In this document: piece after piece, positions 43,203-53,188 of the stretch
How the letters are laid out: every line of letters starts with the position of its first letter
Numbering within the stretch: position 1 is the stretch's first letter
From: CBETVX01 sp965539935
GTDB lineage: Bacteria; Bacillota; Clostridia; Peptostreptococcales; Caminicellaceae
Direction of reading: 5' to 3'
Length of the DNA: 64,000 nucleotides
Assembly: GCA_965539935.1 (NCBI GenBank)
Contig: CBETVX010000011.1
Span: forward strand, 1 to 64,000
Made by a program: the position numbers and the translations under genes
The notes under the pieces: model-generated
What the model was told of the DNA's origin: nothing
Database searches by the model: none
The model's input: the letters and a program-made list of their open reading frames with translations, nothing else

Positions 43203-46094
43203 CTAATCCTCTTCTCTTCCTTCAGGATTTATCTGATCTGAATTATTTGTTAAATTAAAATACTCTGCCATAATTTCCCTTGCCACAGGTGTTCCATATC
43301 CACCATGTCCTCCTTGAAATAATAACACCACCACAGCAATTTGTGGGTCATCATAGGGCGCAAAGGATACAGACCAAGCAAAATTATCATAATCCTCTTT
43401 AAAGCGATCTATATCACTATCGCTAATCTTATTATTAGATAGATTTTTTATAGCTTTTCTAATCCTATAATCTTCATCAAGGTATCCATTGATGATTATG
43501 TTTAAGGCTTCATCTGATTTATCCTCAGCCAGCAGTTCATTAATTCTCTCTTTTTCTTCCTCTAAAATTCTATTAGCTTCCTCTTCAACCATATCTATAG
43601 TCAGATAAGGAGCTTTAGAAACTATCTCTCTAAAGTTATCTTTAATATAGTCTACTTCTTCAGCAGTACTTTTTAATGGAATCTTACCATGCCTTTCAGC
43701 AGTACCTGTTTTTGCAGATACTGTTATAGGAAAGTCCTTAAATACTGTCCTAGCAGTCCCACTTTCCCCTTGAGTTACCTGTAACATACCCTTTTTAATA
43801 TGTTCTAAATTTTCATAATCATTTAAAGGTACTCTATTTGAATTCAAATTATTAGACTGTATATCATCGCCAACTTTTTTTACTACACTTAAATTGTTTA
43901 AATATCCTCCATTTGCAATTGCTGAAATATATCTCGCCATTTGCAATGGAGTATATGCATGACTTCCTTGCCCTATGGCCAAGTTAAATGCATCTCCAAT
44001 TTGGAAGTCAATTTGATTATAATAACTATATTTGACTAAGTCAGCTAACTCAGCTAATTTTTCATCCTTTACTTCCAACTCCTTAAGTCTTCTAATTATT
44101 TCCGCCCTTGAAGGATTCTCATCGGCCCAACCTACAATTTCATCAATATAATTAGATATTTTTTCATCATCTTCCAAAATATTTTCATTGAAATAATCTA
44201 TACTTACAGCTTCCAGTTTTCTTTCTAAAAGGGCCTTAATAGTTCTTGCCTTTCTATCAGGATCTGGAATTCCATATGCTACTTCCCCTGTCTCAATACC
44301 TGTTTTTTCTCCTAAACCAAATCGCTTTGCGTAATCTAGGAAAATTTCAGTATTCATTTCTATTCCCAATGGTTCGTCTTTGTAAAAATCTCTCCCACCT
44401 GCAAGATCATAAAAATAATAGTTACATGATACTTCTATAGCTTTATATAAATCAACATATCCATGGCTTCCTCTATAATCATTCCAAATCCAACAACCAA
44501 AAGTTTTATCACGGGAAACTCTTATTGCTCCTCCGTCATATAGCTTTCTATTTGGATCTAATCCCTGTTCTATAGCTGCTAATCCTGTAATCATTTTAAA
44601 TGTAGAACCTGGTTGCACAGCAGTATAAGCTGCTATATTATACAAAGGTCTTGGGGCAATAGGATCCCTTTTGTTTTCAGGTTGTAGCTTCCCCCAATCT
44701 TCTCCTGATATACCTGTTGAGAATAGATTAGGGTCGTAGGAAGGATAGTTAGCCAATGCTAAAACTTCTCCAGTTTTTACATCAACTGCCACTGCTGTTC
44801 CCGCTTTAGCCTTTGGAAAACTTTCACTATAATTATAATTACCCCACTGACTTTCAAATTTACCACCTACTTGTATCTCCATTAAAGCCTTTTCTAAGGC
44901 ATCTTCAGCTACTTTTTGAAGTTGAGTATCTATTGTTAGATAAATATCCTCACCTGGCTCTGGCTGTTTAATTGAATCCAACTCTTTAACTGTCCTGCCA
45001 TAGGCATCAACCTCTACAAGCATATAGCCGTTTTCTCCTTGAAGCTGTAGTTCGTACTTTCCCTCTATTCCTGTTTTACCAATGATAGCATCCCGTGGAT
45101 AACCATTATTCTTAATATAAGTCTCTTCTTCAGTACTGGTTGCTATTTTCCCTAAATAACCTAATATATGTGATGCTAGATTTCCGTTAGGATAATATCT
45201 AATTGGTTCAGCAACCACTGTTATACCTGGTAACTCCATACCCATTTCCTCAATAAGAATAGCAGTTTCATGGGATATATTGGATGCAATTTTTAAAGGT
45301 TCATACTGCATATAGCCTTGAAGACTAAGGGCATGAAGAATAGTCATTATTTTTAAAGCATCTTCATTAGTATATTCATCGCCAATTTTATACTTTTCTT
45401 TAATAGCTTTAAAGGCTTCTTCTGGACTTGTATTTAATTCTAAACCATAATATTGTAAAAACTTCTCTTTTTCTATCTGCGGAGTAAACTTTATTTCGTC
45501 TTTAACTGATATTGGTGGCACTATTCCCTGGGAAATAAGTACTTTTTGTGCTTCATAGTTATTTAAGCCCTCTACTGAAACATAATCATCTACAATTTTT
45601 TTAAACACTGATTCTGCATCATTTATTAAACTTTCATATCCATTATCATTTAGCCACTCTTGTATCTCAGTATCATTATTATAGTTTTTTAAAAAATCTT
45701 CCCTTATCCATTCTTCTATTTCCTTATCATAAGTGTAATAATAATCATTTTCTTTTATATCAATGGGAAATTCTATGTACTTTTCTTCCATTTCATCTAA
45801 AATATTCAAAATCTTTATTGATATATCGAATAGTTGCTTTTGAGGAAGATCACTCCTTATTAATTGAACAGTAAAGCTTGGAATACTAGTGGCAAGCAAT
45901 TCTCCATTTCTATCTCGTATCTCACCACGTTTTGCTATTATTGGAATCTTTTTCTCCCGTCTATTTTCAGATATTTCTCTATACATATCTCCATTGACAA
46001 TAGTTAGGAGAGATAATCTAAATATTAAAATTAGAAATATCAGTACAAATGAAATGATTATTTGATTATTTCTATCCTTTAACTTTTGTAACAT
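43203..46094 (-). CDS. mrdA: Penicillin-binding protein 2 (elongation transpeptidase)
   Basis: A 963-residue class B PBP, larger than the usual 650-750. It has one membrane segment (12-33), a dimerisation domain (PIIAKRGEIRDRNG near residue 51), and the transpeptidase motifs S497-T-F-K500, SCN at 556-558 and KTG at 795-797. Extra charged helical stretches are inserted at about 105-215, 630-695 and 805-903, the last between KTG and the final strand FAWSVSFAPYDDPQ. It is the last gene of mreB-C-D-PBP2 and should work with RodA in wall elongation. SpoVD is less likely, because the PASTA domain is missing. Confidence 0.92.
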   Translation of the reverse strand: MLQKLKDRNNQIIISFVLIFLILIFRLSLLTIVNGDMYREISENRREKKIPIIAKRGEIRDRNGELLATSIPSFTVQLIRSDLPQKQLFDISIKILNILDEMEEKYIEFPIDIKENDYYYTYDKEIEEWIREDFLKNYNNDTEIQEWLNDNGYESLINDAESVFKKIVDDYVSVEGLNNYEAQKVLISQGIVPPISVKDEIKFTPQIEKEKFLQYYGLELNTSPEEAFKAIKEKYKIGDEYTNEDALKIMTILHALSLQGYMQYEPLKIASNISHETAILIEEMGMELPGITVVAEPIRYYPNGNLASHILGYLGKIATSTEEETYIKNNGYPRDAIIGKTGIEGKYELQLQGENGYMLVEVDAYGRTVKELDSIKQPEPGEDIYLTIDTQLQKVAEDALEKALMEIQVGGKFESQWGNYNYSESFPKAKAGTAVAVDVKTGEVLALANYPSYDPNLFSTGISGEDWGKLQPENKRDPIAPRPLYNIAAYTAVQPGSTFKMITGLAAIEQGLDPNRKLYDGGAIRVSRDKTFGCWIWNDYRGSHGYVDLYKAIEVSCNYYFYDLAGGRDFYKDEPLGIEMNTEIFLDYAKRFGLGEKTGIETGEVAYGIPDPDRKARTIKALLERKLEAVSIDYFNENILEDDEKISNYIDEIVGWADENPSRAEIIRRLKELEVKDEKLAELADLVKYSYYNQIDFQIGDAFNLAIGQGSHAYTPLQMARYISAIANGGYLNNLSVVKKVGDDIQSNNLNSNRVPLNDYENLEHIKKGMLQVTQGESGTARTVFKDFPITVSAKTGTAERHGKIPLKSTAEEVDYIKDNFREIVSKAPYLTIDMVEEEANRILEEEKERINELLAEDKSDEALNIIINGYLDEDYRIRKAIKNLSNNKISDSDIDRFKEDYDNFAWSVSFAPYDDPQIAVVVLLFQGGHGGYGTPVAREIMAEYFNLTNNSDQINPEGREED

Positions 46095-46111
46095 AAAAAG
46101 CCTCCAACTAT

Positions 46112-46597
46112 TTAATATCTATAGGAATAGATATATTTATATAGTTTCTTATATACAAGCACACCTAGTACAACGTTATATATTACTTCTATACTAAAAA
46201 CATTTCTCAAGATAAATAAAATATCTATCTCATGAGATAAAAAAAACATTATAACATAATAAAATAGATGGTAGCCTAAAGTAGATACAGTAACTAAAAT
46301 TAAAGGTGCTACTATATTATCTTTGAATATTTTATTTTCAAGTCCACCTATTAAATATGCTATAGATATATATATCAATATATGTATTCCTATGGCTCTG
46401 CTAAAAAAAAGGTCCTGTAATATCCCTGCCAAGAAACCAGCAGCAACTCCTTTTTTTCTACCGCAAAGCAGGCTAATTATAACCACTAATATTAGTGCAC
46501 TGTTTGCCAATACTCCAAATATACGAAAATATTGAAAAATCGTAGATTGCAATATAAAATTGCCTGTTATTAGTAATATTAAAATATTATCTTGCAT
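46112..46597 (-). CDS. mreD: Rod shape-determining protein MreD
   Basis: A 161-residue membrane protein with about five segments. GRKKGVAAGFLAGILQDLFFSRAIG is the recognisable MreD stretch. It lies between mreC and the PBP2 gene (17 bases) and links the cytoskeleton to the wall synthases. Confidence 0.92.
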   Translation of the reverse strand: MQDNILILLITGNFILQSTIFQYFRIFGVLANSALILVVIISLLCGRKKGVAAGFLAGILQDLFFSRAIGIHILIYISIAYLIGGLENKIFKDNIVAPLILVTVSTLGYHLFYYVIMFFLSHEIDILFILRNVFSIEVIYNVVLGVLVYKKLYKYIYSYRY

Positions 46598-46617
46598 TAC
46601 TAACTCCTTTTTCCATT

Positions 46618-47445
46618 CTATTTTACATTTGGTATTACAAATACCTTATCTATCTCTTTAAAATTAACTGCTGGCTCTACAATTACACTTTTTAACAGCT
46701 CATCTTTTTTTTCTATCACATCTACTATCTTACCTATTAAAACTCCTTCAGGATATATACCTAATCCTGATGTTATAATTTCATCCCCAACACTGACTTT
46801 AACTTGTGGGTCAATAAGATATCCAGTTAGATTTTCTTTACCCATACCATTTACTATACCTATATTTTGTTCAGTTGGACTTAAGATTTTAAAACTAACT
46901 CTACTTCTATTATCAATTAGCGAAATAACCTTCGCCCAATTATCTCCCGATTCATATACTAAACCTACCAGACCATCACTATTTATTACTGCACTATTTT
47001 TTGTAATTCCTTTGTTAAGTCCAGCATCAATAGTAAAAATATTAAACCAATTACCAGGGTCCTTTGCTATAATATTACAAGTAACATAATTATCTATTCC
47101 CTTTTCTTGTACATAGTTTAAAACCTGTCTAAGCTCATTTAAATCATTGTACTCTTTTCTAGTAAGTTGAATTTCTATAATTTTATTTTGAAGCTTTTGA
47201 TTTTCCTCTTTTAATTTCTCAATTTCATCATCCATTTTCCATATTCTAGTTATTGGTTCAACAAAATCATATAAAAAATTGCTTCCTAAGTATAAAAATT
47301 TCTGAGTAGGAGTAACTACATTACCAAATTTATTTTCAGCAAAGGTAATACTTTCCCTCCCCCCATTTGTAATCCCAATTATAATAATTATAATGATAGC
47401 AATTAAACTTGCTATCATTATTTTTTTCTTTAAAAAATCAAACAT
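46618..47445 (-). CDS. mreC: Rod shape-determining protein MreC
   Basis: A 275-residue protein with an N-terminal membrane segment (8-25), a coiled coil near residues 70-95 (DDEIEKLKEENQKLQNKI) and the MreC beta domains (NIIAKDPGNWFNIFTIDAGLNKGI, GLVGLVYESGDNWAKVISLID). It connects MreB to PBP2. Confidence 0.95.
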   Translation of the reverse strand: MFDFLKKKIMIASLIAIIIIIIIGITNGGRESITFAENKFGNVVTPTQKFLYLGSNFLYDFVEPITRIWKMDDEIEKLKEENQKLQNKIIEIQLTRKEYNDLNELRQVLNYVQEKGIDNYVTCNIIAKDPGNWFNIFTIDAGLNKGITKNSAVINSDGLVGLVYESGDNWAKVISLIDNRSRVSFKILSPTEQNIGIVNGMGKENLTGYLIDPQVKVSVGDEIITSGLGIYPEGVLIGKIVDVIEKKDELLKSVIVEPAVNFKEIDKVFVIPNVK

Positions 47446-47460
47446 ATTCTTATCACCACT

Positions 47461-48495
47461 TTAGCGATTTCTCTTTGGAGAAATAAAGACTCTTTTTAAT
47501 GTATCATAATTTTCAAGTGCAACACCAGTGCCAATAGCAACGCAATCCAATGGCTCTTCGGCAATTTTAACTGGCATTCCAGTTTCTTTATTTATGAGCT
47601 TATCTAATCCGTCTAACAAAGCTCCTCCACCAGTTAACATTATACCAAACTCCATTATATCTGCTGCGAGTTCAGGTGGCGTTCTCTCTAAAGTTATTTT
47701 TATTCCTTCAACAATGGAATTAACTGGTTCATTTAATGCACCTAATATTTCAGTTGATGTTACTGGAAGATTTTTGGGAAGACCTGTCACTAAATCCCTA
47801 CCTCTAATTTCTAATGTCTCTTCCTTCTCTTTAGGATAAGCGGACCCAATAGTTATTTTTGTCTCTTCAGCAGTTCTTTCACCAATCATGAGATTATATT
47901 CTTTTTTAATATAGTGAACTATGGCTTCATCCATTTCATCTCCGCCAACTCTTATTGATTTACTAGTTACGATCCCTCCTAAAGATATAACGGCTATTTC
48001 AGTGGTACCTCCACCTACATCTACTACCATACATCCTGTTGGTTCAGCAACAGGTAGTCCAGCTCCTATTGCAGCTGCCATAGGTTCTTCAATTAGATAA
48101 GCTTCTTGAGCACCAGCTTGCTCAGCCGCTTCAATGACAGCTCTTTTCTCAACTTCTGTAACACCAGATGGAACTCCAACTAAAACCCTTGGTCTAACAA
48201 ACCAAGATTTTTGGGGATATGCTCTTTTTATAAAGTATTTAAGCATACTTTGTGTAACATCAAAGTCTGCAATTACTCCATCCTTTAGTGGTCTTATTGC
48301 AATAATATTACCGGGGGTTCTCCCTATCATTTTTTTTGCTTCTAAGCCCACTGCTAATACTTCCTTCGTATCTTCCTGAATAGCAACAACAGATGGTTCC
48401 CTAACAACAATGCCTTTATTTTTTAAATTCACAAGTGTATTTGCTGTACCTAGATCTATACCCATGTCCTTTGAAAACAAATTAAAAAAACCCAT
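47461..48495 (-). CDS. mreB: Rod shape-determining actin homologue MreB
   Basis: A 344-residue MreB/Mbl protein. DLGTANTLV near residue 15, VGVPSGVTEVEKRAV, DVGGGTTEIAVI and LTGGGALLDG form the actin-fold nucleotide site. It starts mreB-C-D-PBP2. Whether it corresponds to MreB or Mbl of Bacillus cannot be settled; its position with mreCD argues for MreB. Confidence 0.97.
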   Translation of the reverse strand: MGFFNLFSKDMGIDLGTANTLVNLKNKGIVVREPSVVAIQEDTKEVLAVGLEAKKMIGRTPGNIIAIRPLKDGVIADFDVTQSMLKYFIKRAYPQKSWFVRPRVLVGVPSGVTEVEKRAVIEAAEQAGAQEAYLIEEPMAAAIGAGLPVAEPTGCMVVDVGGGTTEIAVISLGGIVTSKSIRVGGDEMDEAIVHYIKKEYNLMIGERTAEETKITIGSAYPKEKEETLEIRGRDLVTGLPKNLPVTSTEILGALNEPVNSIVEGIKITLERTPPELAADIMEFGIMLTGGGALLDGLDKLINKETGMPVKIAEEPLDCVAIGTGVALENYDTLKRVFISPKRNR

Positions 48496-48524
48496 TTAAT
48501 TTCTCCTTCCTAAACTTTAACTGC

Positions 48525-49217
48525 TTATATTATAGAATTTTCTTTTAAACTGTAATATATTCCATCTCCTATTATAATATGATCTAAAATCTCAATTCCA
48601 ATTATATTTCCAGCTTCTATTAATCTCTTAGTAATATTAATATCTTCCTTACTAGGATTAGGATTGCCACTGGGATGATTATGTACTAGGATCAAAGAAG
48701 CACTACTTTTCTTAATTGCCCTATTAAATACTTCCCTAGGATGTACAATTGAAGCATTTAAACTCCCTATAGATATTGTTTCATAGGATATTATTTCATT
48801 TTTGGTATTTAAAAAAACTACTTTGAAATATTCTTTTTCAAGATATCTCATATCATCTATAAAAATATTTACAACATCCTGTGGTGATTTTATACTTTTT
48901 TTTGCTTCCAATGAACTCCTTGATAATCTTTTGCCTAGTTCAATAGCAGCAAGTATTTGACATGCCTTTGATTTTCCTATTCCCTTTATTGATTGAAGCT
49001 GCTCTATACTACAATTAGTCAAAAATCTTATTCCTTTTTTGTCTTGGCTAAGAATTATATTGGCAAGGTCTATAGAAGAATATTCTTTGCTACCTGTTCT
49101 TATAATAATAGCCAAAAGTTCAGCATTAGATAAGCTTTCTGCTCCATATCTCACCAATTTTTCCCTAGGTCTTTCTGTTTCAGGCATTTCTTTTATTGTA
49201 AGTTTATAATTATACAT
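48525..49217 (-). CDS. radC: RadC/JAB-domain protein
   Basis: A 230-residue protein with a helix-hairpin-helix-like N-terminal part (IEQLQSIKGIGKSKACQILAAIELG) and a C-terminal JAB1/MPN domain whose metal motif is VHNHPSGNPNPSKED (HxHx7-10D). The historical link to DNA repair is doubtful for the family. It sits before mreB, a very common order in Gram-positives. Confidence 0.95.
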   Translation of the reverse strand: MYNYKLTIKEMPETERPREKLVRYGAESLSNAELLAIIIRTGSKEYSSIDLANIILSQDKKGIRFLTNCSIEQLQSIKGIGKSKACQILAAIELGKRLSRSSLEAKKSIKSPQDVVNIFIDDMRYLEKEYFKVVFLNTKNEIISYETISIGSLNASIVHPREVFNRAIKKSSASLILVHNHPSGNPNPSKEDINITKRLIEAGNIIGIEILDHIIIGDGIYYSLKENSII

Positions 49218-49300
49218 TTAAAACACCCCAATTAATCTTTATATGTGATAAGCTGGGGTCCATCTTACAGGTCAAATTACCAAAAGCTTTTCACAACACT

Positions 49301-49879
49301 TTAGTATATTCTAATATCAAAATATTCACTAAGTATATAGTCCAGCTTGGAAATAGGTAATCCAACTACATTAAAGTAATCGCCATTAATCCATTCTACA
49401 AGGGTAGCTCCATATTTTTGTATACCATATGAACCAGCCTTATCCCAGGCCTCCCCTGTCTTAATATATCTATTAATTTTTTCGTCAGAAAGTTTTCTAA
49501 TTTTCACTTTAGTTTTTTCATAGGTAACAATCTTATTAAATGTACCCTTTTCTAGTACTGCAAGGCCTGTATAAACATAATGAATATCATTTTCAAGGGT
49601 TTTTAACATATTAAAGGCATCTTCATAATTTTGAGGTTTACCTAAAACCTTATCCTTATATACTATTGTATCTGCGGCAATTACTATAGTATTATCAGCT
49701 ACTTTATTAGAAACATCTAAAGCTTTCTCTAGTGCCAAGGCCATTACAATTTCTTCTGGATTCTCATCTTTTCTAACAATCTCTTTTAAATCACTCTTAA
49801 CTATTTTAAAATCTAATCTCAAATTTTCTAATAATTCTTTTCTTCTAGGTGAAGAGGATGCTAAAACTATCTTTCTCAT
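49301..49879 (-). CDS. maf: Maf-like nucleoside triphosphate pyrophosphatase
   Basis: A 192-residue Maf protein with SSSPRRKELL near residue 6 and ADTIVYKDKVLGKPQ near residue 65. It removes modified or canonical NTPs (dTTP/UTP type). ATG 49879 is chosen; a GTG nine bases earlier would collide with the AGGTG site. It lies between the DUF4321 gene and radC. Confidence 0.94.
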   Translation of the reverse strand: MRKIVLASSSPRRKELLENLRLDFKIVKSDLKEIVRKDENPEEIVMALALEKALDVSNKVADNTIVIAADTIVYKDKVLGKPQNYEDAFNMLKTLENDIHYVYTGLAVLEKGTFNKIVTYEKTKVKIRKLSDEKINRYIKTGEAWDKAGSYGIQKYGATLVEWINGDYFNVVGLPISKLDYILSEYFDIRIY

Positions 49880-49888
49880 ATTAAACAC

Positions 49889-50137
49889 CTACATTCTAGT
49901 AAATATAAGTATCGCTATAATAATTCCTAATACACTTGCTAGATTTATTTTCATTATAAAGCCTAAAGTAAACTGAATAATGTTTAAATCAACAGTAAAA
50001 GGATTGAATCCAATAGTTTTACTATAAGCAAGCCATTTAATAGTATCTCTAAAAACATCACCTATTACCCCACCTATAACTGATCCAACTAAAATTACTA
50101 TTAGTAATAACCAGGGGTTTCTATTATTTCCTCTCAC
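49889..50137 (-). CDS. DUF4321 small membrane protein
   Basis: An 82-residue protein with two hydrophobic segments (9-28 and 55-80) and the motif VGSVIGGVIGD typical of DUF4321. The function is unknown. It precedes maf by 9 bases, as in many Clostridia, which hints at a part in cell envelope growth. Confidence 0.82.
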   Translation of the reverse strand: MRGNNRNPWLLLIVILVGSVIGGVIGDVFRDTIKWLAYSKTIGFNPFTVDLNIIQFTLGFIMKINLASVLGIIIAILIFTRM

Positions 50138-50350
50138 AATGTATGTCCTCCTTGCAATAATATATTAGTCAAAACCTTTTCTATATTATAACCAAATTGT
50201 AGAAGAGTATCTGTAATTTAGATTATACATTAGATTAGGTTTTTATTTTATTACAATATAATAAAATTGTTGGAAGAATAGTATTTAACAAGATTTACAT
50301 TTTAAGTTTAGCATTTAAAATTTCCCATTACAAGTAGTATTTTTTACAAG

Positions 50351-50381
50351 AAAAAAAGCTTAAGCCAATGGCTTAAGCTTT
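50351..50381 (-). terminator. Terminator of the rnf operon
   Basis: AAAGCTTAAGCC pairs perfectly with GGCTTAAGCTTT around a 3-base loop (50355-50381). On the minus strand it runs into seven T. It lies 21 bases past rnfB. Confidence 0.9.
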
Positions 50382-50401
50382 AAAATTTTATTTTATTACT
50401 T

Positions 50402-51385
50402 TTATTTCATTTTTATAGTTTTCTTAGGACATTTCTCCACACATGCTCCGCAACCAATACAAAGGTCTTCATTTACTTTATGCTTTTCTTTGAGTTCACC
50501 TTCTATTGCATCTACTGGACAAACCTTTTTACAGAGAGTACATCCTACGCAATCATCTTGAATAATTTCAGCCTTTTTACGATTTTCAAAGTTTGCATAA
50601 ATAGCCTTAGTAGGACATTTTTCAGCACATATCATGCAGTTTGTACATTTTTCATAATCTATCTTAGCTAAATTGTCAGAGAAATCCATAGCATCAAATG
50701 GACAAGCTTTAACACAAATCTTACATCCAATACAGCCCACGCTACATTTTTCTTTAACAGTTTTTCCAAATTCCTTATTGTTACAATCTACTATAACCTC
50801 TTGTTCATATGGAACAAAATCAATTACACTTTTAGGACAAACCTCTATACATTTTCCACAGGCAGTACACTTTTCAGGAATAATTCTAGCGATGCCATTT
50901 TCAGTGATTTCTATAGCATCAAATTGACAAGCATTAACACAGGTTCCAAAGCCTAAGCATCCATATGCACAGCTTTTGTTTCCTCCACCAACCATGGCAG
51001 CTGCCTTACAATCTTGAATCCCATAATATTCATACTTTTGCTTACAATTAGCATTATCACCTTTGCAAAGAACTCTTGCAACCTTTTTAACACTCTCATC
51101 TACTTCTACTCCCATTATTTCTCCAACTTTAGCTGCACAATCAGGTCCTCCTACCGGACAACCATCTACCGGTGCATTACCTTCTGCCACTGCATTAGCA
51201 AAGCCGTCACAACCTGGATAGCCACATCCACCACAGTTTGCTCCAGGTAGTACATCTCTTATTGCAAGGGCTCTAGGGTCAATCTCAACAGCAAATTTTT
51301 GAGAAGCATATGCTAGTCCCGCACCAAATATTAGTCCTAAACCACCTAAACTTACGCTAGACAATAAAATATTATTTAAATCCAT
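50402..51385 (-). CDS. rnfB: Rnf complex subunit B (multi-cluster ferredoxin)
   Basis: A 327-residue subunit with an N-terminal membrane helix, the CGGCGYPGC cluster near residue 52, and a C-terminal chain of ferredoxin-type modules: CIEVCP, CKICVKACP, CAEKCP, CKKVCP and CVEKCP, plus a less canonical one at CLGFGTCVNAC. This makes it the extended clostridial/acetogen type. It probably takes electrons from ferredoxin. ATG 51385 is favoured by AAAGGGTG. It is the last gene of rnfC-D-G-E-A-B. Confidence 0.95.
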   Translation of the reverse strand: MDLNNILLSSVSLGGLGLIFGAGLAYASQKFAVEIDPRALAIRDVLPGANCGGCGYPGCDGFANAVAEGNAPVDGCPVGGPDCAAKVGEIMGVEVDESVKKVARVLCKGDNANCKQKYEYYGIQDCKAAAMVGGGNKSCAYGCLGFGTCVNACQFDAIEITENGIARIIPEKCTACGKCIEVCPKSVIDFVPYEQEVIVDCNNKEFGKTVKEKCSVGCIGCKICVKACPFDAMDFSDNLAKIDYEKCTNCMICAEKCPTKAIYANFENRKKAEIIQDDCVGCTLCKKVCPVDAIEGELKEKHKVNEDLCIGCGACVEKCPKKTIKMK

Positions 51386-51403
51386 CATTATCACCCTTTC
51401 TAA

Positions 51404-51985
51404 TTAAACAAGTCCTGTAAAGCCTAAAAAGGCTATTGACATTAAACTTGCAGTAATTAGTGCTATCGGAAATCCTTTAAAAGGAGTTGGTACATCTGCT
51501 ACTTCAAGCTTCTCTCTAATACCAGCAAATAATACTATTGCTAAAGAGAAACCTATTGCAGCACCTACTGAATGAAAAATAGTTTGAATAAGATTGAAAT
51601 TATATTGAATATTCAAAAGCGCTAAACCTAAAACTGCACAGTTTGTAGTGATAAGTGGTAAATAAACTCCTAGAGCTTGATATAATGTAGGGCTTATTTT
51701 CTGAAGAACTATTTCAACAAACTGTACCAGTGATGCAATAACTAATATAAAAGCAACTGTTTGTAAATATTCTATTCCTAAAGGAACTAAAATAGCCTTT
51801 TGAACGAAATACGTAATTATACCAGCAAGAGTCATAACAAAGGTTACTGCCATTCCCATTCCAAAAGCAGTTTCAACTTGCTTTGATACACCTAGGAATG
51901 GACAAATACCAAGGAATCTAGATAATACAAAGTTATTTACCAATATGGCACTTACTAATATAACAAAAACACTAGCATTTTCCAT
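51404..51985 (-). CDS. rnfA: Rnf complex subunit A
   Basis: A 193-residue membrane protein with six segments. VNNFVLSRFLGICPFLGVS near residue 16 is the RnfA/NqrE signature, with a cysteine now known to take part in a membrane-embedded iron-sulfur cluster shared with RnfE. It lies 18 bases after rnfE. Confidence 0.96.
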   Translation of the reverse strand: MENASVFVILVSAILVNNFVLSRFLGICPFLGVSKQVETAFGMGMAVTFVMTLAGIITYFVQKAILVPLGIEYLQTVAFILVIASLVQFVEIVLQKISPTLYQALGVYLPLITTNCAVLGLALLNIQYNFNLIQTIFHSVGAAIGFSLAIVLFAGIREKLEVADVPTPFKGFPIALITASLMSIAFLGFTGLV

Positions 51986-52003
51986 TTAAATAAACCTCCT
52001 TGT

Positions 52004-52594
52004 CTATTTGGACTTTAATACATTATTTATTGCTAAAAGCATACCTAGAGCTAAAAATGCCCCTGGAGGTAATATCATGATAAGGGCTGGCTTATATGCA
52101 GCACCCATTATATTAATTCCAAAAATACTTCCTGCACCTAATAACTCTCTTACAGAACCCAAAAGTACTAAGGCCCATGTAAATCCTAATCCCATACCTA
52201 TCCCATCAATTGCTGAATTTAATACTCCATTTTTAGAAGCATAGGCCTCAGCTCTAGCCAGTATAATACAATTTACAACTATAAGTGGGATAAATAATCC
52301 TAATGCATTATAAAGGGCAGGTACAAAACCTTCCATAACTAAACCTACTATAGTAACGAAACTTGCAATAACAACTATAAAAGCAGGTATTCTTATCTTA
52401 CTTGGAATAAGATTTCTAAAAATTGATATAACTGTATTTGAACAAACTAAAACCGCAGTTGTTGCCAATCCCATACCCATACCATTTGTTGCAGAAGTTG
52501 TAACGGCTAGGGTTGGACACATCCCCAACAATTGGAAGAAAATTGGATTTTCTTTAAACAACCCGTTCATTAAATTCTTAAAAGGATTCAACAC
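52004..52594 (-). CDS. rnfE: Rnf complex subunit E
   Basis: A 196-residue membrane protein with six segments. NPIFFQLLGMCPTLAVTTSA near residue 16 matches RnfE/NqrD and mirrors the cysteine motif of RnfA. It follows rnfG by 14 bases. Confidence 0.96.
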   Translation of the reverse strand: MLNPFKNLMNGLFKENPIFFQLLGMCPTLAVTTSATNGMGMGLATTAVLVCSNTVISIFRNLIPSKIRIPAFIVVIASFVTIVGLVMEGFVPALYNALGLFIPLIVVNCIILARAEAYASKNGVLNSAIDGIGMGLGFTWALVLLGSVRELLGAGSIFGINIMGAAYKPALIMILPPGAFLALGMLLAINNVLKSK

Positions 52595-52608
52595 ATTCCA
52601 CCCCCATC

Positions 52609-53187
52609 TTATTTTCCTACTATAACATTAAAGGCTTCTATTGCATAATTAACTCCTGTTGTAACTGCATTAGAAGTTATTGTAGCACCAGATATAGCTT
52701 CGATTTCATTTTCATTTGAAGGTTCAGATTTTACAACTTCCAGTTCTTTATCTATACTCTTACCTTCATATTGAGTATAGAATGAAGGTAAAGTAGCATT
52801 TGCACCTAGACCTGGAGTTTCTTGATGGTTACCTACTCTTACACCACTAATATTACCATCTAATTTTATTCCTGTAATAACTTCAAGACTTCCACCGTAT
52901 CCTGAAGGAAGTGTCTTTATTGCATAGCCAACAACAGCTCCTCCAGCATAACCTTCATATACTTCAACTACTTTATCATTAGATTTTACTATTTCATTTA
53001 GCTTATTTTCATCAACTGGTTTAAAACTTTCTGCATCTGGCAATATAGCTTTCCTTGATTCTTCACTTGCTATATTTCTTTGCTCAACTATCTTATCAAT
53101 AGTAACACTATATGTCATTGAAAGTGCTAAAGCTGATATAGTACAAATTAATAATAAAGTTAAACCTAGCTTGATTATTTCACGCAC
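52609..53187 (-). CDS. rnfG: Rnf complex subunit G (FMN-binding)
   Basis: A 192-residue subunit with an N-terminal membrane helix and an FMN-binding domain. The covalent flavin threonine is in SGATITSNAV near residue 174 (SGAT motif). QETPGLGA is also typical. It overlaps nothing and lies one base after rnfD. Confidence 0.95.
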   Translation of the reverse strand: MREIIKLGLTLLLICTISALALSMTYSVTIDKIVEQRNIASEESRKAILPDAESFKPVDENKLNEIVKSNDKVVEVYEGYAGGAVVGYAIKTLPSGYGGSLEVITGIKLDGNISGVRVGNHQETPGLGANATLPSFYTQYEGKSIDKELEVVKSEPSNENEIEAISGATITSNAVTTGVNYAIEAFNVIVGK

Positions 53188-53188
53188 T

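Noticed and set aside
43203..46094. SpoVD or FtsI identity for the large PBP
   Set aside because: No PASTA domain is present and the gene closes the mreBCD operon, which points to the elongation PBP2.
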